A stretch of DNA of 64,000 nt from Tessaracoccus sp. MC1865 (GTDB lineage Bacteria > Actinomycetota > Actinomycetes > Propionibacteriales > Propionibacteriaceae): NCBI RefSeq assembly GCF_017815535.1, contig NZ_CP072596.1:2945614-3009613 (forward strand). Reading direction: 5' to 3'. Below are positions 33,529 to 43,873 of the stretch, piece by piece (within the stretch, counting starts at the first letter, position 1; each line of letters starts with the position of its first letter). The notes below the pieces were generated by a model that was not told the DNA's origin, made no database searches, and saw only the letters and a program-made list of their open reading frames with translations. A program made the translations under genes and the position numbers.

Positions 33529-35755
33529 GTGCTTTCCTGACGCGCGGGCGCCTCTCGCGCAGGATGTCCGACGGCCAACTGCTGAAGGTCCCCACCAGCG
33601 TGATCAGCGACGGGACGAGCAGCGCCCGGACGATGAACACGTCGATCAGGATTCCCACCCCCAGCAGGAAGCCCAGCTCGTGGAACGGGCCCAGCGGGAC
33701 GAGCGCCAGGAGCCCGAAGCTGGCGGCCAGCGCCAGGCCCGCGGAGGTGATCGCGCGGGTCGACTCCGGGGTGGCGACGAGGAGGGCGTCCCTCATCGAC
33801 CGGTTGCGTGCCTCCTGCCAGATGTGGCCGACCGCGAAAATGTTGTAGTCAGACCCCAGCGACAGCAGGAGCACCGACGCGGCGAAGGGGACGTAGAACG
33901 TGAGGTCGTCGTGCCCGAGGAAGTCCTGGAAGAACAGCACCGACAGACCCAGCGTCGCCCCGAGCGCCAGGACGCTGGAGGCGAGGAGGTACAGCGGGGC
34001 GATCAGGGCACGCAGGAAGATGACCAGCAGGAGCAGGTTGACGGCGATCGCGACGATGGCGATCCGGAAGAGGTCGTTGGTGGTGTCCGCGATGACTCCT
34101 GAAGCCAACGCGGTGTCGCCGCCGACGTGCGTGGTGACCTCGCCCAGCCCCGCACCAGCGGCGAGCTGTGGAAGGGCGGCTTCCACGCGCCCCAGCGTGT
34201 CGATCGCCGTCGCCTCCAGTGGCGTGCTGTCGAGGATGACCAGGAAGCGCACGGCGTCACCCGACTTCGCGGTGAAGGCGCCGACGTCGTCCGCGGCCGG
34301 GAGGTCGCCGGGGCCGATCACGCCGGCCACTCCTGGTTGGGTCTTGAGGGCCTCACCGAACTGGGCCACCTCATCGGGCTTCTCCCCCACCCCCGGTGAC
34401 TCGACCACGATCTCGGTCGGGGACACGATGCCCGGAGCGAATCCCTTGCCCGCCGCGTCTGCTGCCTGCTGCGCGCTGGTGGTCTCCGGCAGGGATTGGA
34501 CGAATCCGAGGCCGAGGTCGAGGTTGCGCGCCTGGTAGGCGGCGACGCCCAGACCGGCCACACACACCAGCACCAGGACCAGGGCGGAGCCACGGTTCGC
34601 CACGGCCCTGGTGAGGAGGGAAGGCCTCTCACGCATCTTCGTGGGTGTGGCTGCCAGGGTTCGGGGCCAGAACGCGCCTCGACCGAGGATGGCCAGCAGG
34701 GCGGGCACGAGGGTGACGGCCACCACGAGCCCGGTCAGGACGGTGAGCGCGAGCGCGGGCCCGAACCCCCGGAAGAGGGGGGACTGGGCGACGAGGAGCG
34801 AGGCTGTTCCCGCCGCGACAGTGATGCCGGCCACAGCGACGATGGGCGTGACGGAAGCGGTGGCCAGGCGGGCCGCCTCAAGGCGGCCGTGGCCCTCCCG
34901 CAGTCTGCTGCGTAGGCCGGAGAGGTAGAAGATGCAGTAGTCGGTGACGATGCCGAGGAGCAGCGCGACGATCAGCGGCCGCAGGTCTGCCGGGATCGAC
35001 ACATCCATGATGGTCGCGGCCCAGCCCGAGACGCCGAGTGTGACGAACACCGCAGCCCCCACCGAGACGAGCGTCAGGGCGGGCGCTGCCAGCGAGCCGA
35101 ACGTCAGCGCCACGATCGTCAACACCGCGAGGACGGTCACCGCCTCGACGATGTGGACGTAGGAGTTCAGGACGAGGCCCTGGGCCGCGCGCGCCGGGAT
35201 GGAACCGGTGACGCCCACGTACCCGTCGGATGGGTCCGTCAGCTGCTCCGCCGCGAAGTCCTCAACGATTCGGGTCTGCTCGAAGAAGTTCAGCGTGGGG
35301 TCGGCGAACACGTAGGTGAGGACGGTCGTGTTCTTCTCGGCGGCACCGGGGAAGGCTCCCTCGGCATTGGGGACCGGGATCGCGCCCAGCAGCGGGGTGT
35401 CGTACTTGCCTTGGTTGATGGCGATGCCGCGCATGACGGCCTCGGCCTGGACCACTGGGGGCAGGCCCTCCGGGTTGCGCTGCACGATCGCCGCCCGGCT
35501 CAGGAGGGGGAACTCGAACAGTTCCATGGACCGCTGCTCGGCCGCGAAGCTGTCGTCGTCGGCGCCGAGCGCCTCGATGTCGTTGGCGGTGCCCTGCATC
35601 GGGGGAAGGAGCAGTGTCGCCGCGACAGCCGCCGCCACCCAGCCGATGACGATCACCCAGCGCAGGGCGACGATCGCCCGGGCGTAGCCGTACCAGACAG
35701 TGGCCATGAAGCCGCGCCGGGGCTCCCCCTCGAGCGGCGCAGGTGCGTGGGTCAT
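33515..35755 (-). CDS. MMPL-family RND exporter
   Basis: A 746-residue transporter with twelve predicted helices in two halves, each preceded by a large extracytoplasmic loop. Helix-rich blocks at about residues 205-345 and 545-725 contain the expected GSDYN-type motif (SLGSDYNIF) near 640 and a matching GIVTDYCIF near 269. Actinobacterial MMPL proteins export lipids or siderophore-related molecules using the proton gradient. It overlaps the genes on both sides and forms a small operon with them. The lipid substrate is unknown. Confidence 0.9.
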   Translation of the reverse strand: MTHAPAPLEGEPRRGFMATVWYGYARAIVALRWVIVIGWVAAAVAATLLLPPMQGTANDIEALGADDDSFAAEQRSMELFEFPLLSRAAIVQRNPEGLPPVVQAEAVMRGIAINQGKYDTPLLGAIPVPNAEGAFPGAAEKNTTVLTYVFADPTLNFFEQTRIVEDFAAEQLTDPSDGYVGVTGSIPARAAQGLVLNSYVHIVEAVTVLAVLTIVALTFGSLAAPALTLVSVGAAVFVTLGVSGWAATIMDVSIPADLRPLIVALLLGIVTDYCIFYLSGLRSRLREGHGRLEAARLATASVTPIVAVAGITVAAGTASLLVAQSPLFRGFGPALALTVLTGLVVAVTLVPALLAILGRGAFWPRTLAATPTKMRERPSLLTRAVANRGSALVLVLVCVAGLGVAAYQARNLDLGLGFVQSLPETTSAQQAADAAGKGFAPGIVSPTEIVVESPGVGEKPDEVAQFGEALKTQPGVAGVIGPGDLPAADDVGAFTAKSGDAVRFLVILDSTPLEATAIDTLGRVEAALPQLAAGAGLGEVTTHVGGDTALASGVIADTTNDLFRIAIVAIAVNLLLLVIFLRALIAPLYLLASSVLALGATLGLSVLFFQDFLGHDDLTFYVPFAASVLLLSLGSDYNIFAVGHIWQEARNRSMRDALLVATPESTRAITSAGLALAASFGLLALVPLGPFHELGFLLGVGILIDVFIVRALLVPSLITLVGTFSSWPSDILRERRPRVRKARAVS

Positions 35756-36219
35756 GGGGTCTCGCTGGGGGTAGGCGACGGAGAGCCGGACTCGCTGGCC
35801 TGCGGCGACTTCCCGGCCTGCTCAAGGCATTCCTCTGACGCCCCGTCGGCCACCTCGCGAGCATCCTGGAGGCGGTCGAGGGCCTCCTGCAGGGCGCGTG
35901 CGTCCTGTGATTCGGCGCCCTTGGCGAGATCCTCGACGGCCTTGTCGACCTCGACGTTGTACTCGGCCGCCCGCACGCACGCCTCAGAGACGTCGCCCGA
36001 CCCAGTGGAGGCATCCGCGGTGGGAGACGCCGACGGGGTGGGGCTTGCGCTGATCACGGACTGTGCCTCCAGTGGGGTGGCCCAACCGATCCCCAGGAGG
36101 ACGACGCCGGCGGCTGCGGCCAGCGCGATCCCTGCCAGGAGTCCGATCAGGAGCATCACCCAACCGCTCAATGGATTGCCACTTCGGCGCGACGCGCTCC
36201 GGTGCTCGCCAACTGTCAT
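35752..36219 (-). CDS. Membrane-anchored protein with acidic helical domain, unknown function
   Basis: I use the ATG at 36219 (MTVGEHRSASRRSGNP, 155 residues), with AGGAGG four bases upstream, rather than the ATG at 36288. One hydrophobic segment spans about residues 20-45 (GWVMLLIGLLAGIALAAAAGV), followed by a Ser/Pro/Thr linker, a helical region with two cysteines (ACVRAAEYNVEVDKAVEDL and ASEECLEQ), and a low-complexity Ser/Pro/Glu tail. The extracytoplasmic part may form a helical hairpin with a disulfide. No family is recognised. It is the first gene of the MMPL operon. Confidence 0.75.
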   Translation of the reverse strand: MTVGEHRSASRRSGNPLSGWVMLLIGLLAGIALAAAAGVVLLGIGWATPLEAQSVISASPTPSASPTADASTGSGDVSEACVRAAEYNVEVDKAVEDLAKGAESQDARALQEALDRLQDAREVADGASEECLEQAGKSPQASESGSPSPTPSETP

Positions 36220-36746
36220 CGATCCTCCTGGTGGTGTGATCGTCATCGGCCCCATGGGGAACAGCAGTACTGCGATGGTACGGGTCAAACGCGAAGTGCA
36301 TCGCGCTTTCGCGAAGGATCACGACGCGAAACGACCCCCAAGGAATACACCAGGATGGGTCCAGGGCGCGGGGGCGCAGGTGTTCGGCCAACGGCCCGTG
36401 CTCACGGAAGGAGCCGGAAACGGTGCCCGCACCGACGACAAGCATCGGCAGCCATTTGGCATAGAACGCAGCCCGCGAGCTGGGCTTCGAACTCACCGCG
36501 GACGCCATCGTCACGGGACTGCGCAAGCTGCCCGAGCACGCCCTGGCTGACGACGTGGCCCGAGTCGTCGACCACCAGGGCCTTGGTCGCGGTCGTGGAG
36601 GAGTCGACGGCGAGGACGAGCGGGCGGTTCGCGGGGGGCGCAGGGTCAGCCTAATAACCGCCGTGGCGTGCACTCGGACGCCGAAGCTGGGACCACCGGG
36701 AGCCAGACCCGCATCGTCGCCGGCCCCCGGTTCCCCCGCGCTCCGC
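36220..36746. other. Gene-poor stretch with a kinase remnant
   Basis: This 527-base region holds the fragment described at 36540-36650 and no intact gene I can support. A plus-strand frame around 36465-36575 reads ARELGFELTADAIVTG, but it is antisense to the fragment and has no start or family I recognise. The rest is featureless. Confidence 0.5.
36540..36650 (-). pseudogene. Remnant of an FGGY carbohydrate kinase N-terminus
   Basis: About 37 codons read ADPAPPANRPLVLAVDSSTT followed by ATKALVVDDSGHVVSQG, the first beta-strands and phosphate-binding DSSTT motif of FGGY (xylulokinase or gluconokinase-like) enzymes. The start codon is missing: a TAG lies immediately before the fragment. After this point the frame turns to unrelated sequence and stops near 36411. 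The rest of the kinase is absent from the window. Confidence 0.6.
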
Positions 36747-37967
<1,221 letters not shown>

Positions 37968-38001
37968 ACGGTCGACCTTAGTGCCGTGCTCCCAACGAGA
38001 A

Positions 38002-38037
38002 CCGCCCGGCACGCCAGTGAAGGGGCGTGCCGGGCGG
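38002..38037 (-). terminator. Rho-independent-like terminator after the beta-lactamase-fold gene
   Basis: A perfect 14-base GC-rich stem (CCGCCCGGCACGCC at 38002-38015 with 38024-38037) and an 8-base loop. It begins two bases after the stop of the upstream gene on the minus strand, and is followed by TTCTCGTT. It insulates trpB from that gene. Confidence 0.8.
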
Positions 38038-38038
38038 C

Positions 38039-39058
38039 TCACGAGGTCAGGCCTGCTGCTTCGATCGCGGCGTTCATGACCCTGATCACCGGCCACCCAC
38101 CTTCGGAGCTGTTGCCCAGAATGCTGACGGTTGTCTGGCTCGCGATGATGTGCGTCGACCGGAAGGAGGCGCCGGCGTCATAGCCCTCGAGGATGGGCAC
38201 CGGGTGAGACCGGTGCAGCCAGAAGCCCATGCCGTAGCGCATCTCTTCCTCCGGCACGTCGTGGCGGGGACGCAGCATCTCGTCGACGGTGTCCCGCCGC
38301 ACGATCCTGCCGTCGATCAGCGCGCGCCAGAACCTATGCAGGTCGTCGGCCGTGGTGAACGCACCGCCGTCGCCGTTGCCGAGGATCGGCAGGTGAAGCG
38401 TGTTCATGAGGTGGCCCTCGTTGGCCACATAGCCGGCCGCGGCGTCCGACGGCAGCTCGTTGAGCGGAAGGAAGTCGGTGGCTGCCATGCCCCCCGGCTC
38501 GAACACGAGCCGCCTCACGACGTCGTGGTAGGTCTCCCCCGTCACCCGCTCCAGCAGCACGGCCAGCACCATGTACCCACCGTTGCAGTAGGCGAATCGC
38601 TCGCCCGGTGCGAACTTCTGTGGATGCCCGTCGAGCATGGGGAGGAACGCCTCCGCGGTGATCAGCCGGTGCACGGGGACCGTCAGCACGAAGTCTGCAA
38701 CCTCCCAGTCGGTGTCCTCGTCCAGGTAGTCGCCGATGCCCGACGTGTGCGTCAGCAGGTGCTCCACCGTGACCGCGTCGTCGATGAGCGGGAGGTCGTC
38801 CCCGAGGAGGCCGCGCACCGGCTGCCCCAGCTGCACGGCGCCGTCTTCGACGAGCCGCATCACCGCCAGAGCAGTGAAGCTCTTGCTCCCGCTGGCGATG
38901 GCGATCCGCGCTCGGGGTGTCATCGGCACGTCGAGAGCCCGGTTGAGGAAACCCTCGCAGCGCTCGAAGACCCGTTGGTCGCCGACGTCGACCGTCACGA
39001 CGCCGGTGAACGACTGGCGGGTGACGGCGGCGTCGAATGCGGTGGGATCAATCACCAT
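38039..39058 (-). CDS. Serine hydrolase of the beta-lactamase class C / esterase fold
   Basis: The 339-residue protein has the nucleophile SxxK in [15 protein letters not shown] near residue 60 and YCNGGYMVL near 165, corresponding to the Tyr of the class C YxN motif. No signal peptide is evident, so it is more likely an esterase or peptidase than a secreted beta-lactamase. An AAAGGA lies upstream of the ATG. It is monocistronic, ending in a strong terminator. Confidence 0.85.
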   Translation of the reverse strand: MVIDPTAFDAAVTRQSFTGVVTVDVGDQRVFERCEGFLNRALDVPMTPRARIAIASGSKSFTALAVMRLVEDGAVQLGQPVRGLLGDDLPLIDDAVTVEHLLTHTSGIGDYLDEDTDWEVADFVLTVPVHRLITAEAFLPMLDGHPQKFAPGERFAYCNGGYMVLAVLLERVTGETYHDVVRRLVFEPGGMAATDFLPLNELPSDAAAGYVANEGHLMNTLHLPILGNGDGGAFTTADDLHRFWRALIDGRIVRRDTVDEMLRPRHDVPEEEMRYGMGFWLHRSHPVPILEGYDAGASFRSTHIIASQTTVSILGNSSEGGWPVIRVMNAAIEAAGLTS

Positions 39059-39142
39059 GCTTGATCCTTTCAGAGTCGGACCCTCGGTGGAACCCTCGGG
39101 GTCACAGCTGCGTTAGGACACCGGAGCCGGGGGTCTCCGGCT

Positions 39143-40075
39143 CTACACCACCAGGACGCTGAAGGCCGAGACGGTCACGAGCGCCAAGAGCGTCGAGACC
39201 GCCACGACGGCGGCGACCAGGTGCCCGTCGCCGTCGAACTCCTGCGACAGGGTGAACGTGGTCGCGCCGGTGGGCATGGCGGCGAGCAGCACCAAGACCG
39301 CGGTGAGCAGGCCCGTGGGGTCTGGAACGAACAGCTTGGCCGCCGCCCACGTCAGGAGCGGCAGGACCAGGAGCTTCGCCATGGCAACCGACACGATCGC
39401 CACCAGGGACGAACCACGGGTCCACACCTGCTTGACGGCCGGGCCGAGCGACAGGCCGATGGCGAAGAGTGCGACCGGGATCACGGCCTGCGCCAGCAGC
39501 GTGACCGGGACGGCCACCATCTCGGGCAGTTCCAGCCCGAGGCCGCGCACGATGAGCGCGGCCACCACGGAGATGACCGCGGGGTTGAGCGGGCCCGCCT
39601 TCAGCAGCGCCCGCCGCAGCCGCCCCGGCTGGGGTTTCCCCGCCGTCGCCAACGCCGGGTAACCCACCATGAAGATCAGGTTGTGGACCATGGAGGTCAA
39701 CGCCATCGGCAGCGCGGCCCGCGGCCCGAGGACGCTCAGAATGAGTGGGAAGGCGAAGTAGCCCACGTTGCCGTAGCCCGCCGCCAGCGACAGCCTGCCC
39801 GCGATCGGCCGGAGCCCGGCCAAACGCGAGGCGAGGTAGACCAGGGCCGAGAAGCCGAGGGTGACGACGAACGCCACCAGGAACAGGGAAACGGGAAGCC
39901 CTGCGCCCGACGGGGCCTTCACGATCGCGTCGAACAGGAACGCCGGCAGCGCGAACCAGTACACGAAGGAGTTCAGGCCGACGTCGGCCTTCCCGAACGC
40001 CTTGGCCCTGCTGGCCAGCAGCCCCAGCAGGATCAGCACGTACAGCGGCACGACAACCGCCAGCACCTCCGCCAT
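39143..40075 (-). CDS. AEC-family (auxin efflux carrier) membrane transporter
   Basis: A 310-residue protein with about ten hydrophobic helices and the motif GYGNVGYFAFPL near residue 100. AEC carriers export or import small organic acids or amino acids; substrate is not predictable. The ATG at 40075 follows GGGAGG closely and is used rather than an in-frame start at 40447. It is divergent from the nucleotidyltransferase gene. Confidence 0.88.
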   Translation of the reverse strand: MAEVLAVVVPLYVLILLGLLASRAKAFGKADVGLNSFVYWFALPAFLFDAIVKAPSGAGLPVSLFLVAFVVTLGFSALVYLASRLAGLRPIAGRLSLAAGYGNVGYFAFPLILSVLGPRAALPMALTSMVHNLIFMVGYPALATAGKPQPGRLRRALLKAGPLNPAVISVVAALIVRGLGLELPEMVAVPVTLLAQAVIPVALFAIGLSLGPAVKQVWTRGSSLVAIVSVAMAKLLVLPLLTWAAAKLFVPDPTGLLTAVLVLLAAMPTGATTFTLSQEFDGDGHLVAAVVAVSTLLALVTVSAFSVLVV

Positions 40076-40168
40076 GCTCCTCCCTTCGTCCCCCGCAAAC
40101 CGCGACTGCCCGGCTCGTGTGGACCTTACCCTTCCCCATCCTGGCGGCTCGTCTCGGCGGCGGGCAGA

Positions 40169-40990
40169 ATGGCCGGCGTGACGAAGCGTGAACTGCTGGG
40201 TGTGGTGCTGGCCGCCGGCGAGGGGCGCCGGCTCCGGCCGCTCACCGACCTGCGGCCCAAGCCGCTGTGCCCGGTGGGGAACCGGCCCCTGCTCGACTGG
40301 GCGCTCGACCGGGTGCGCCCCCATGTCTCCCGGACGGCCGTCAACGCCTACCACCTCGCCGGCCAGATCGACTCCCACCTGCACGGCACGGGGGTCACCG
40401 TGTCGCACGAGGCGGAGTTGCTCGGCAGCGCCGGCGCGCTGGGCCACCTAGCCGGCTGGATCGGGGACGCAGACGTGCTGCTGCACAACTCCGACAGCTG
40501 GCTGACCGACGACCTGTCCGAGCTCGTTGCCGACTGGTCGGGCGAGTACCCGAGGCTCCTGGTGGCGGAGGCCGGCGACGGCCCGGCGGACTTCGGGCCG
40601 TGGCGCTTCGTCGGAGTCAGCCTGCTGCCCCACCGTTACGTGGCGGCCCTGCCGGATCGCTTCGCGGCCCTGTACCCGCTTGTGTGGGGGCCAGCGTTCG
40701 AGCGCGGCGAACTCGAGTTCGTGCGCGTGCGCGGCGACGTCGTCGACTGCGGCACGCCGGCCGACTACCTCCGGGCGAACCTGTTGGCCAACGGCGGCCG
40801 CAGCGTGGTGGGCGACGGGGCCGTCGTTGAGGGCACGCTGATCGACAGCGTCGTCTGGCCGGCTTGCACGGTGGGGGCCGACGAGGTACTGCGGCAGGCC
40901 GTCCGCGCCGACGGTGGGCTCACGGTGGACTGCCGGCCGGGGAGCCCAGCGGCGCAACCGCCGCGCGAGAGCCGCGGGAGCATCGGCTAG
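40169..40990 (+). CDS. Sugar-phosphate nucleotidyltransferase-like protein
   Basis: The 273-residue protein begins with a nucleotidyltransferase motif, LGVVLAAGEGRRLRPLTDLRPKPLCPVGNRPLLDW, with the Arg and Lys that bind nucleotide triphosphate. A metal-binding Asp occurs in LLHNSDSWL near residue 110. The C-terminus (GAVVEGTLIDSVVWPACTVG) has a short left-handed beta-helix-like hexapeptide repeat. This matches MurNAc-1-P or mannose-1-P uridylyl/guanylyltransferases in layout, but the sugar and nucleotide are not assigned. There is no clear Shine-Dalgarno. Confidence 0.82.
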   Translation: MAGVTKRELLGVVLAAGEGRRLRPLTDLRPKPLCPVGNRPLLDWALDRVRPHVSRTAVNAYHLAGQIDSHLHGTGVTVSHEAELLGSAGALGHLAGWIGDADVLLHNSDSWLTDDLSELVADWSGEYPRLLVAEAGDGPADFGPWRFVGVSLLPHRYVAALPDRFAALYPLVWGPAFERGELEFVRVRGDVVDCGTPADYLRANLLANGGRSVVGDGAVVEGTLIDSVVWPACTVGADEVLRQAVRADGGLTVDCRPGSPAAQPPRESRGSIG

Positions 40991-40994
40991 GGCT

Positions 40995-41010
40995 GAGCGC
41001 TTCTGCGCTC
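40995..41010 (+). terminator. Small hairpin after the nucleotidyltransferase gene
   Basis: GAGCGC-TTCT-GCGCTC forms a 6-base stem and tetraloop four bases after the stop codon. There is no long T-run, so it is a weak terminator candidate. Confidence 0.4.
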
Positions 41011-41033
41011 TTGGTCCGGGCGCCAGACACGAT

Positions 41034-41063
41034 GAGTTGAGCGACATCCTGGTGTCGCAACTC
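41034..41063. repeat. Imperfect palindrome between convergent genes
   Basis: GAGTTGAGCGACA (41034-41046) and TGTCGCAACTC (41053-41063) pair over 11 bases with a single bulged A around a 6-base loop. It lies between the convergent nucleotidyltransferase and hemolysin III genes and may be a bidirectional terminator or a REP-like repeat. Confidence 0.6.
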
Positions 41064-41150
41064 GTCCGGCTACCAGGGCCGGTGGTCGACGCGCACGGTG
41101 CCATCGTCGCTCGCAGGTGCGTGGCCGCTCGACGCCGTCACTCCTTCGGA

Positions 41151-41828
41151 TCAGGCAGGGAGGACGAAGACGTACATCAAGAGGAAATGCAGGAGCGCCG
41201 CTAAGCCTACGAGCACGTGCCAGATCTCATGGAAGCCGAACCGGCCGGGCCAGGGATTGGGCCGTTCGATCACGTAGATCACGAAGCCCGCGCTGTACAC
41301 AAGCCCGCCCGCCGCTAGGAGGAAGAGTGCCAGCGGCGGGAGCGAGACGTCAGCTCCCAGCAGCGCGACGGTCATCCAGCCCAGCGTGATGTAGAGGGTG
41401 TTGGTGATGTACTTCGGAAGCCGGCGCCAGACGGAACGAAGGACGACGCCCATGATCGCGACGCCCCACACCGCGCCGAACACCGCCCACCCGAACGCGT
41501 TGCGCGCGAGCACCAACACCAAGGGGGTGACCGTGCCAGCTATGAGGACGAAGACGGATGCGTAGTCGAGCGTCCGCAACGCCTCATTCATCCGGGGCCC
41601 ACGATCAATCCCGTGGTGGAGTGTGCTCGCCGCGAAAAGCGTCATGAGGGACAGGCCGTAGATGCTGAAACCGACGATCTTCCAAGGTTCAGCCTGAGCG
41701 ACGGCCTGGGAGACGAGCAGCACCGTTCCCATCACTGAGAAGCAGAGGGCCACGAGGTGCGAGAGGGTGTTGAACCGCTCGTCAGTCACATGGGCGCTGC
41801 CGTCCCGGCTTCTGCTGATGCTGTCCAC
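41151..41828 (-). CDS. Hemolysin III / PAQR-family membrane protein
   Basis: A 225-residue protein with seven predicted helices, and the PAQR histidine-containing motifs FNTLSHLVAL near residue 20, STLHHGIDRGP near 70 and FHEIWHVLVGLAALLHF near 205. These His and Ser/Asp residues probably bind zinc. Bacterial members have uncertain physiological roles despite the hemolysin name. GTG start with GGAAGG upstream. Confidence 0.9.
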   Translation of the reverse strand: MDSISRSRDGSAHVTDERFNTLSHLVALCFSVMGTVLLVSQAVAQAEPWKIVGFSIYGLSLMTLFAASTLHHGIDRGPRMNEALRTLDYASVFVLIAGTVTPLVLVLARNAFGWAVFGAVWGVAIMGVVLRSVWRRLPKYITNTLYITLGWMTVALLGADVSLPPLALFLLAAGGLVYSAGFVIYVIERPNPWPGRFGFHEIWHVLVGLAALLHFLLMYVFVLPA

Positions 41829-42104
41829 AAGCCGCCTTCCGACGCGCGGCCATGCCTGCGGCAGGTCCGTCTCGGATGGGAGTTTACCTTCGGCCGTTAG
41901 CCTGAGCCGGAAATTGGCTCACGCCACAGCGACGTGACACAGGGCGGGGTCGGGGTGCTGCTGTCGCGGCGGCTCTTGGGCGAGCGCCTGAAACGGATCC
42001 AGGATGTGGACCTGGGTACTGCCCCCCTCAGGATGAGGGGACTGCAGGACAACGAGCCCGTCGGGGGTCGTCACGTAGCGTCGGAAATGAACGAAAGGCG
42101 CTAC

Positions 42105-43034
42105 ATGATTGAAGTGCACAACCTGACCAAACGGTACGGCCAGAAGGTGGCGGTCGACCGGATCGACTTCACCGTCCGGCCGGGCCGGGTGACCGGCTTC
42201 CTGGGCCCAAACGGTGCAGGGAAGTCGACGACGATGAGGATGATCGTGGGGCTCGACCGACCGTCCGGGGGAACGGCCACGATCAACGAAACTGCCTACC
42301 GGAACCTGCAGTCACCGCTCCACGAGGTGGGCGCGCTCCTGGACGCCCGGGCGGCGCACCCCAGCCGCACCGCCTACAAGCACCTGCTAGGTCTCGCCGC
42401 CACCCACCGCATCGGGAAACACCGGGTCCGGGAGGTCATCGAACTCGCCGGTCTGGAATCGGTGGCCGACAAGCGCGTGGGGAGTTTCTCGCTGGGCATG
42501 GGCCAGCGTCTGGGTATCGCTGCGGCGCTGCTCGGCGACCCTGGGACCGTCATCCTTGACGAGCCTGTCAACGGCCTCGACCCTGAGGGAATCCTCTGGA
42601 TCCGGGCGCTCCTGCGTCGTTTGGCAGCCGAGGGCCGAACGGTGCTGCTCTCCTCTCATCTGATGGGAGAGATGACGCAGACCGCCGATCACCTCATCGT
42701 GATCGGCCGCGGCAAGATCTTGGCCGACGCCCCGATACGCGAGGTCATCTCCGGTGCAACCCGCACAGTCGTCAGGGCCCGCACACGCGACGTAGAGCGG
42801 TTGAGCGCCGCCGTCGCGGCCCAGGCCGTGACCGTCACGCCCACTTCAGACGGTGCCGTCGAGATCTCGGGGCTGACCGCCGAAGAGGTGGCCGAGGCCG
42901 CCTCGTCCGCGGGGGTGGTCCTTCACGAACTCACCTCCACCGAAGGCTCCCTCGAGGACGCATACTTGACCCTCACGGCGGAGGCCGCCGAGTACCGTGC
43001 GGTCTCCGCCGCAGGAGAAGGAGCCCGATCATGA
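42105..43034 (+). CDS. ABC exporter ATP-binding protein
   Basis: The ATG at 42105 (MIEVHNLTKRYGQKVAV, 309 residues) has AAAGG seven bases upstream and is preferred to two earlier in-frame starts. It carries Walker A GPNGAGKST, signature SLGMGQR, Walker B VILDEPVNGLD and SSHLMGEM. The C-terminal 90 residues are the extra domain typical of DrrA/CcmA-like exporters. The next gene, a six-helix ABC-2 permease, overlaps it by 4 bases, and a two-component system follows, suggesting an antibiotic- or envelope-stress-responsive exporter. Confidence 0.92.
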   Translation: MIEVHNLTKRYGQKVAVDRIDFTVRPGRVTGFLGPNGAGKSTTMRMIVGLDRPSGGTATINETAYRNLQSPLHEVGALLDARAAHPSRTAYKHLLGLAATHRIGKHRVREVIELAGLESVADKRVGSFSLGMGQRLGIAAALLGDPGTVILDEPVNGLDPEGILWIRALLRRLAAEGRTVLLSSHLMGEMTQTADHLIVIGRGKILADAPIREVISGATRTVVRARTRDVERLSAAVAAQAVTVTPTSDGAVEISGLTAEEVAEAASSAGVVLHELTSTEGSLEDAYLTLTAEAAEYRAVSAAGEGARS

Positions 43035-43873
43035 CCACCGCGCCGACGACCCGACGCGCCGATCCCGCTGTCCGCCGCCCAGCCTTCCGCGACGCTCTGC
43101 GCTCGGAGTGGATCAAGTTGCTGAGCCTGCCGTCGACGTTCCTCGCCCTCGGCGGCATCCTGGCCGTGGGGCTGGGAGGCAGCCTCTTCCTCGGCCTCAC
43201 CCTCGAGTCTTCCGGGGTGCCGTCGGTGGCGTCGGTCGAACGCACCATCGGTGACGTCACCCTCCCGATGGTCATTCTCGGCCAGATCATCGCAGGCATC
43301 GCCGGGGTCTCGTCCGTGGGCGCCGAATATTCATCCGGGTCGATCCAGACCACGCTCATGGCCGTGCCCACGAGGGTGCGGGTGTTGTGGGCCAAGGCGA
43401 TCGTCGCGTTCTTCGCGGTGACCGGAACCGCCCTGACGACCGTCTTCGGGGCCTGGCTGGCGACCTACCCCCTGTATGCGGAGCACGGACTCCATGCCCC
43501 TCTGACCGCGCCCGGCGTCCTCCTCGCGCTGCTGGGGTCCGCGGTGTACCTCGGGCTCTGCGCGGTGTTCGGTGTGGGCATCGGAATGCTCGTGCGGTCC
43601 ACGACGATCGGTGCCGTCGTCGTGTTCACGGCCACCCTGCTGGGGCCGATCCTGGCCTCCGCGCTGCCGTTCAACCTGTTTTCCCGTGTTGCACGCGTGG
43701 CACTGCTCGGCAATGCCGGCGACGCGATGGCGCGGGTCGGCACCCCGGGAGGCCCCTTCCTCGACGTCTGGGGTGGCCACATCAGTACTGCAGCCGGCTG
43801 GCTACTGGTGGCAGCCTGGGCGGCTCTGGCCCTGGCCGGGGGGGCGGTTGCCCTGCAGAGGCGCGACGCATGA
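43031..43873 (+). CDS. ABC-2 family permease
   Basis: A 280-residue membrane protein with about six helices. It has the ABC-2 start FRDALRSEWIKLLSLPSTFL, and the loop EYSSGSIQTTLMAVPTRVRVLWAK, the cytoplasmic coupling element. It overlaps the ATPase gene and, by 4 bases, the histidine kinase gene. Substrate unknown. Confidence 0.88.
   Translation: MTTAPTTRRADPAVRRPAFRDALRSEWIKLLSLPSTFLALGGILAVGLGGSLFLGLTLESSGVPSVASVERTIGDVTLPMVILGQIIAGIAGVSSVGAEYSSGSIQTTLMAVPTRVRVLWAKAIVAFFAVTGTALTTVFGAWLATYPLYAEHGLHAPLTAPGVLLALLGSAVYLGLCAVFGVGIGMLVRSTTIGAVVVFTATLLGPILASALPFNLFSRVARVALLGNAGDAMARVGTPGGPFLDVWGGHISTAAGWLLVAAWAALALAGGAVALQRRDA

Noticed and set aside
36465-36575. Plus-strand frame ARELGFELTADAIVTG that looks protein-like
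   Set aside because: It overlaps the better supported kinase remnant on the other strand, has no start codon or ribosome site, and matches no family I know.
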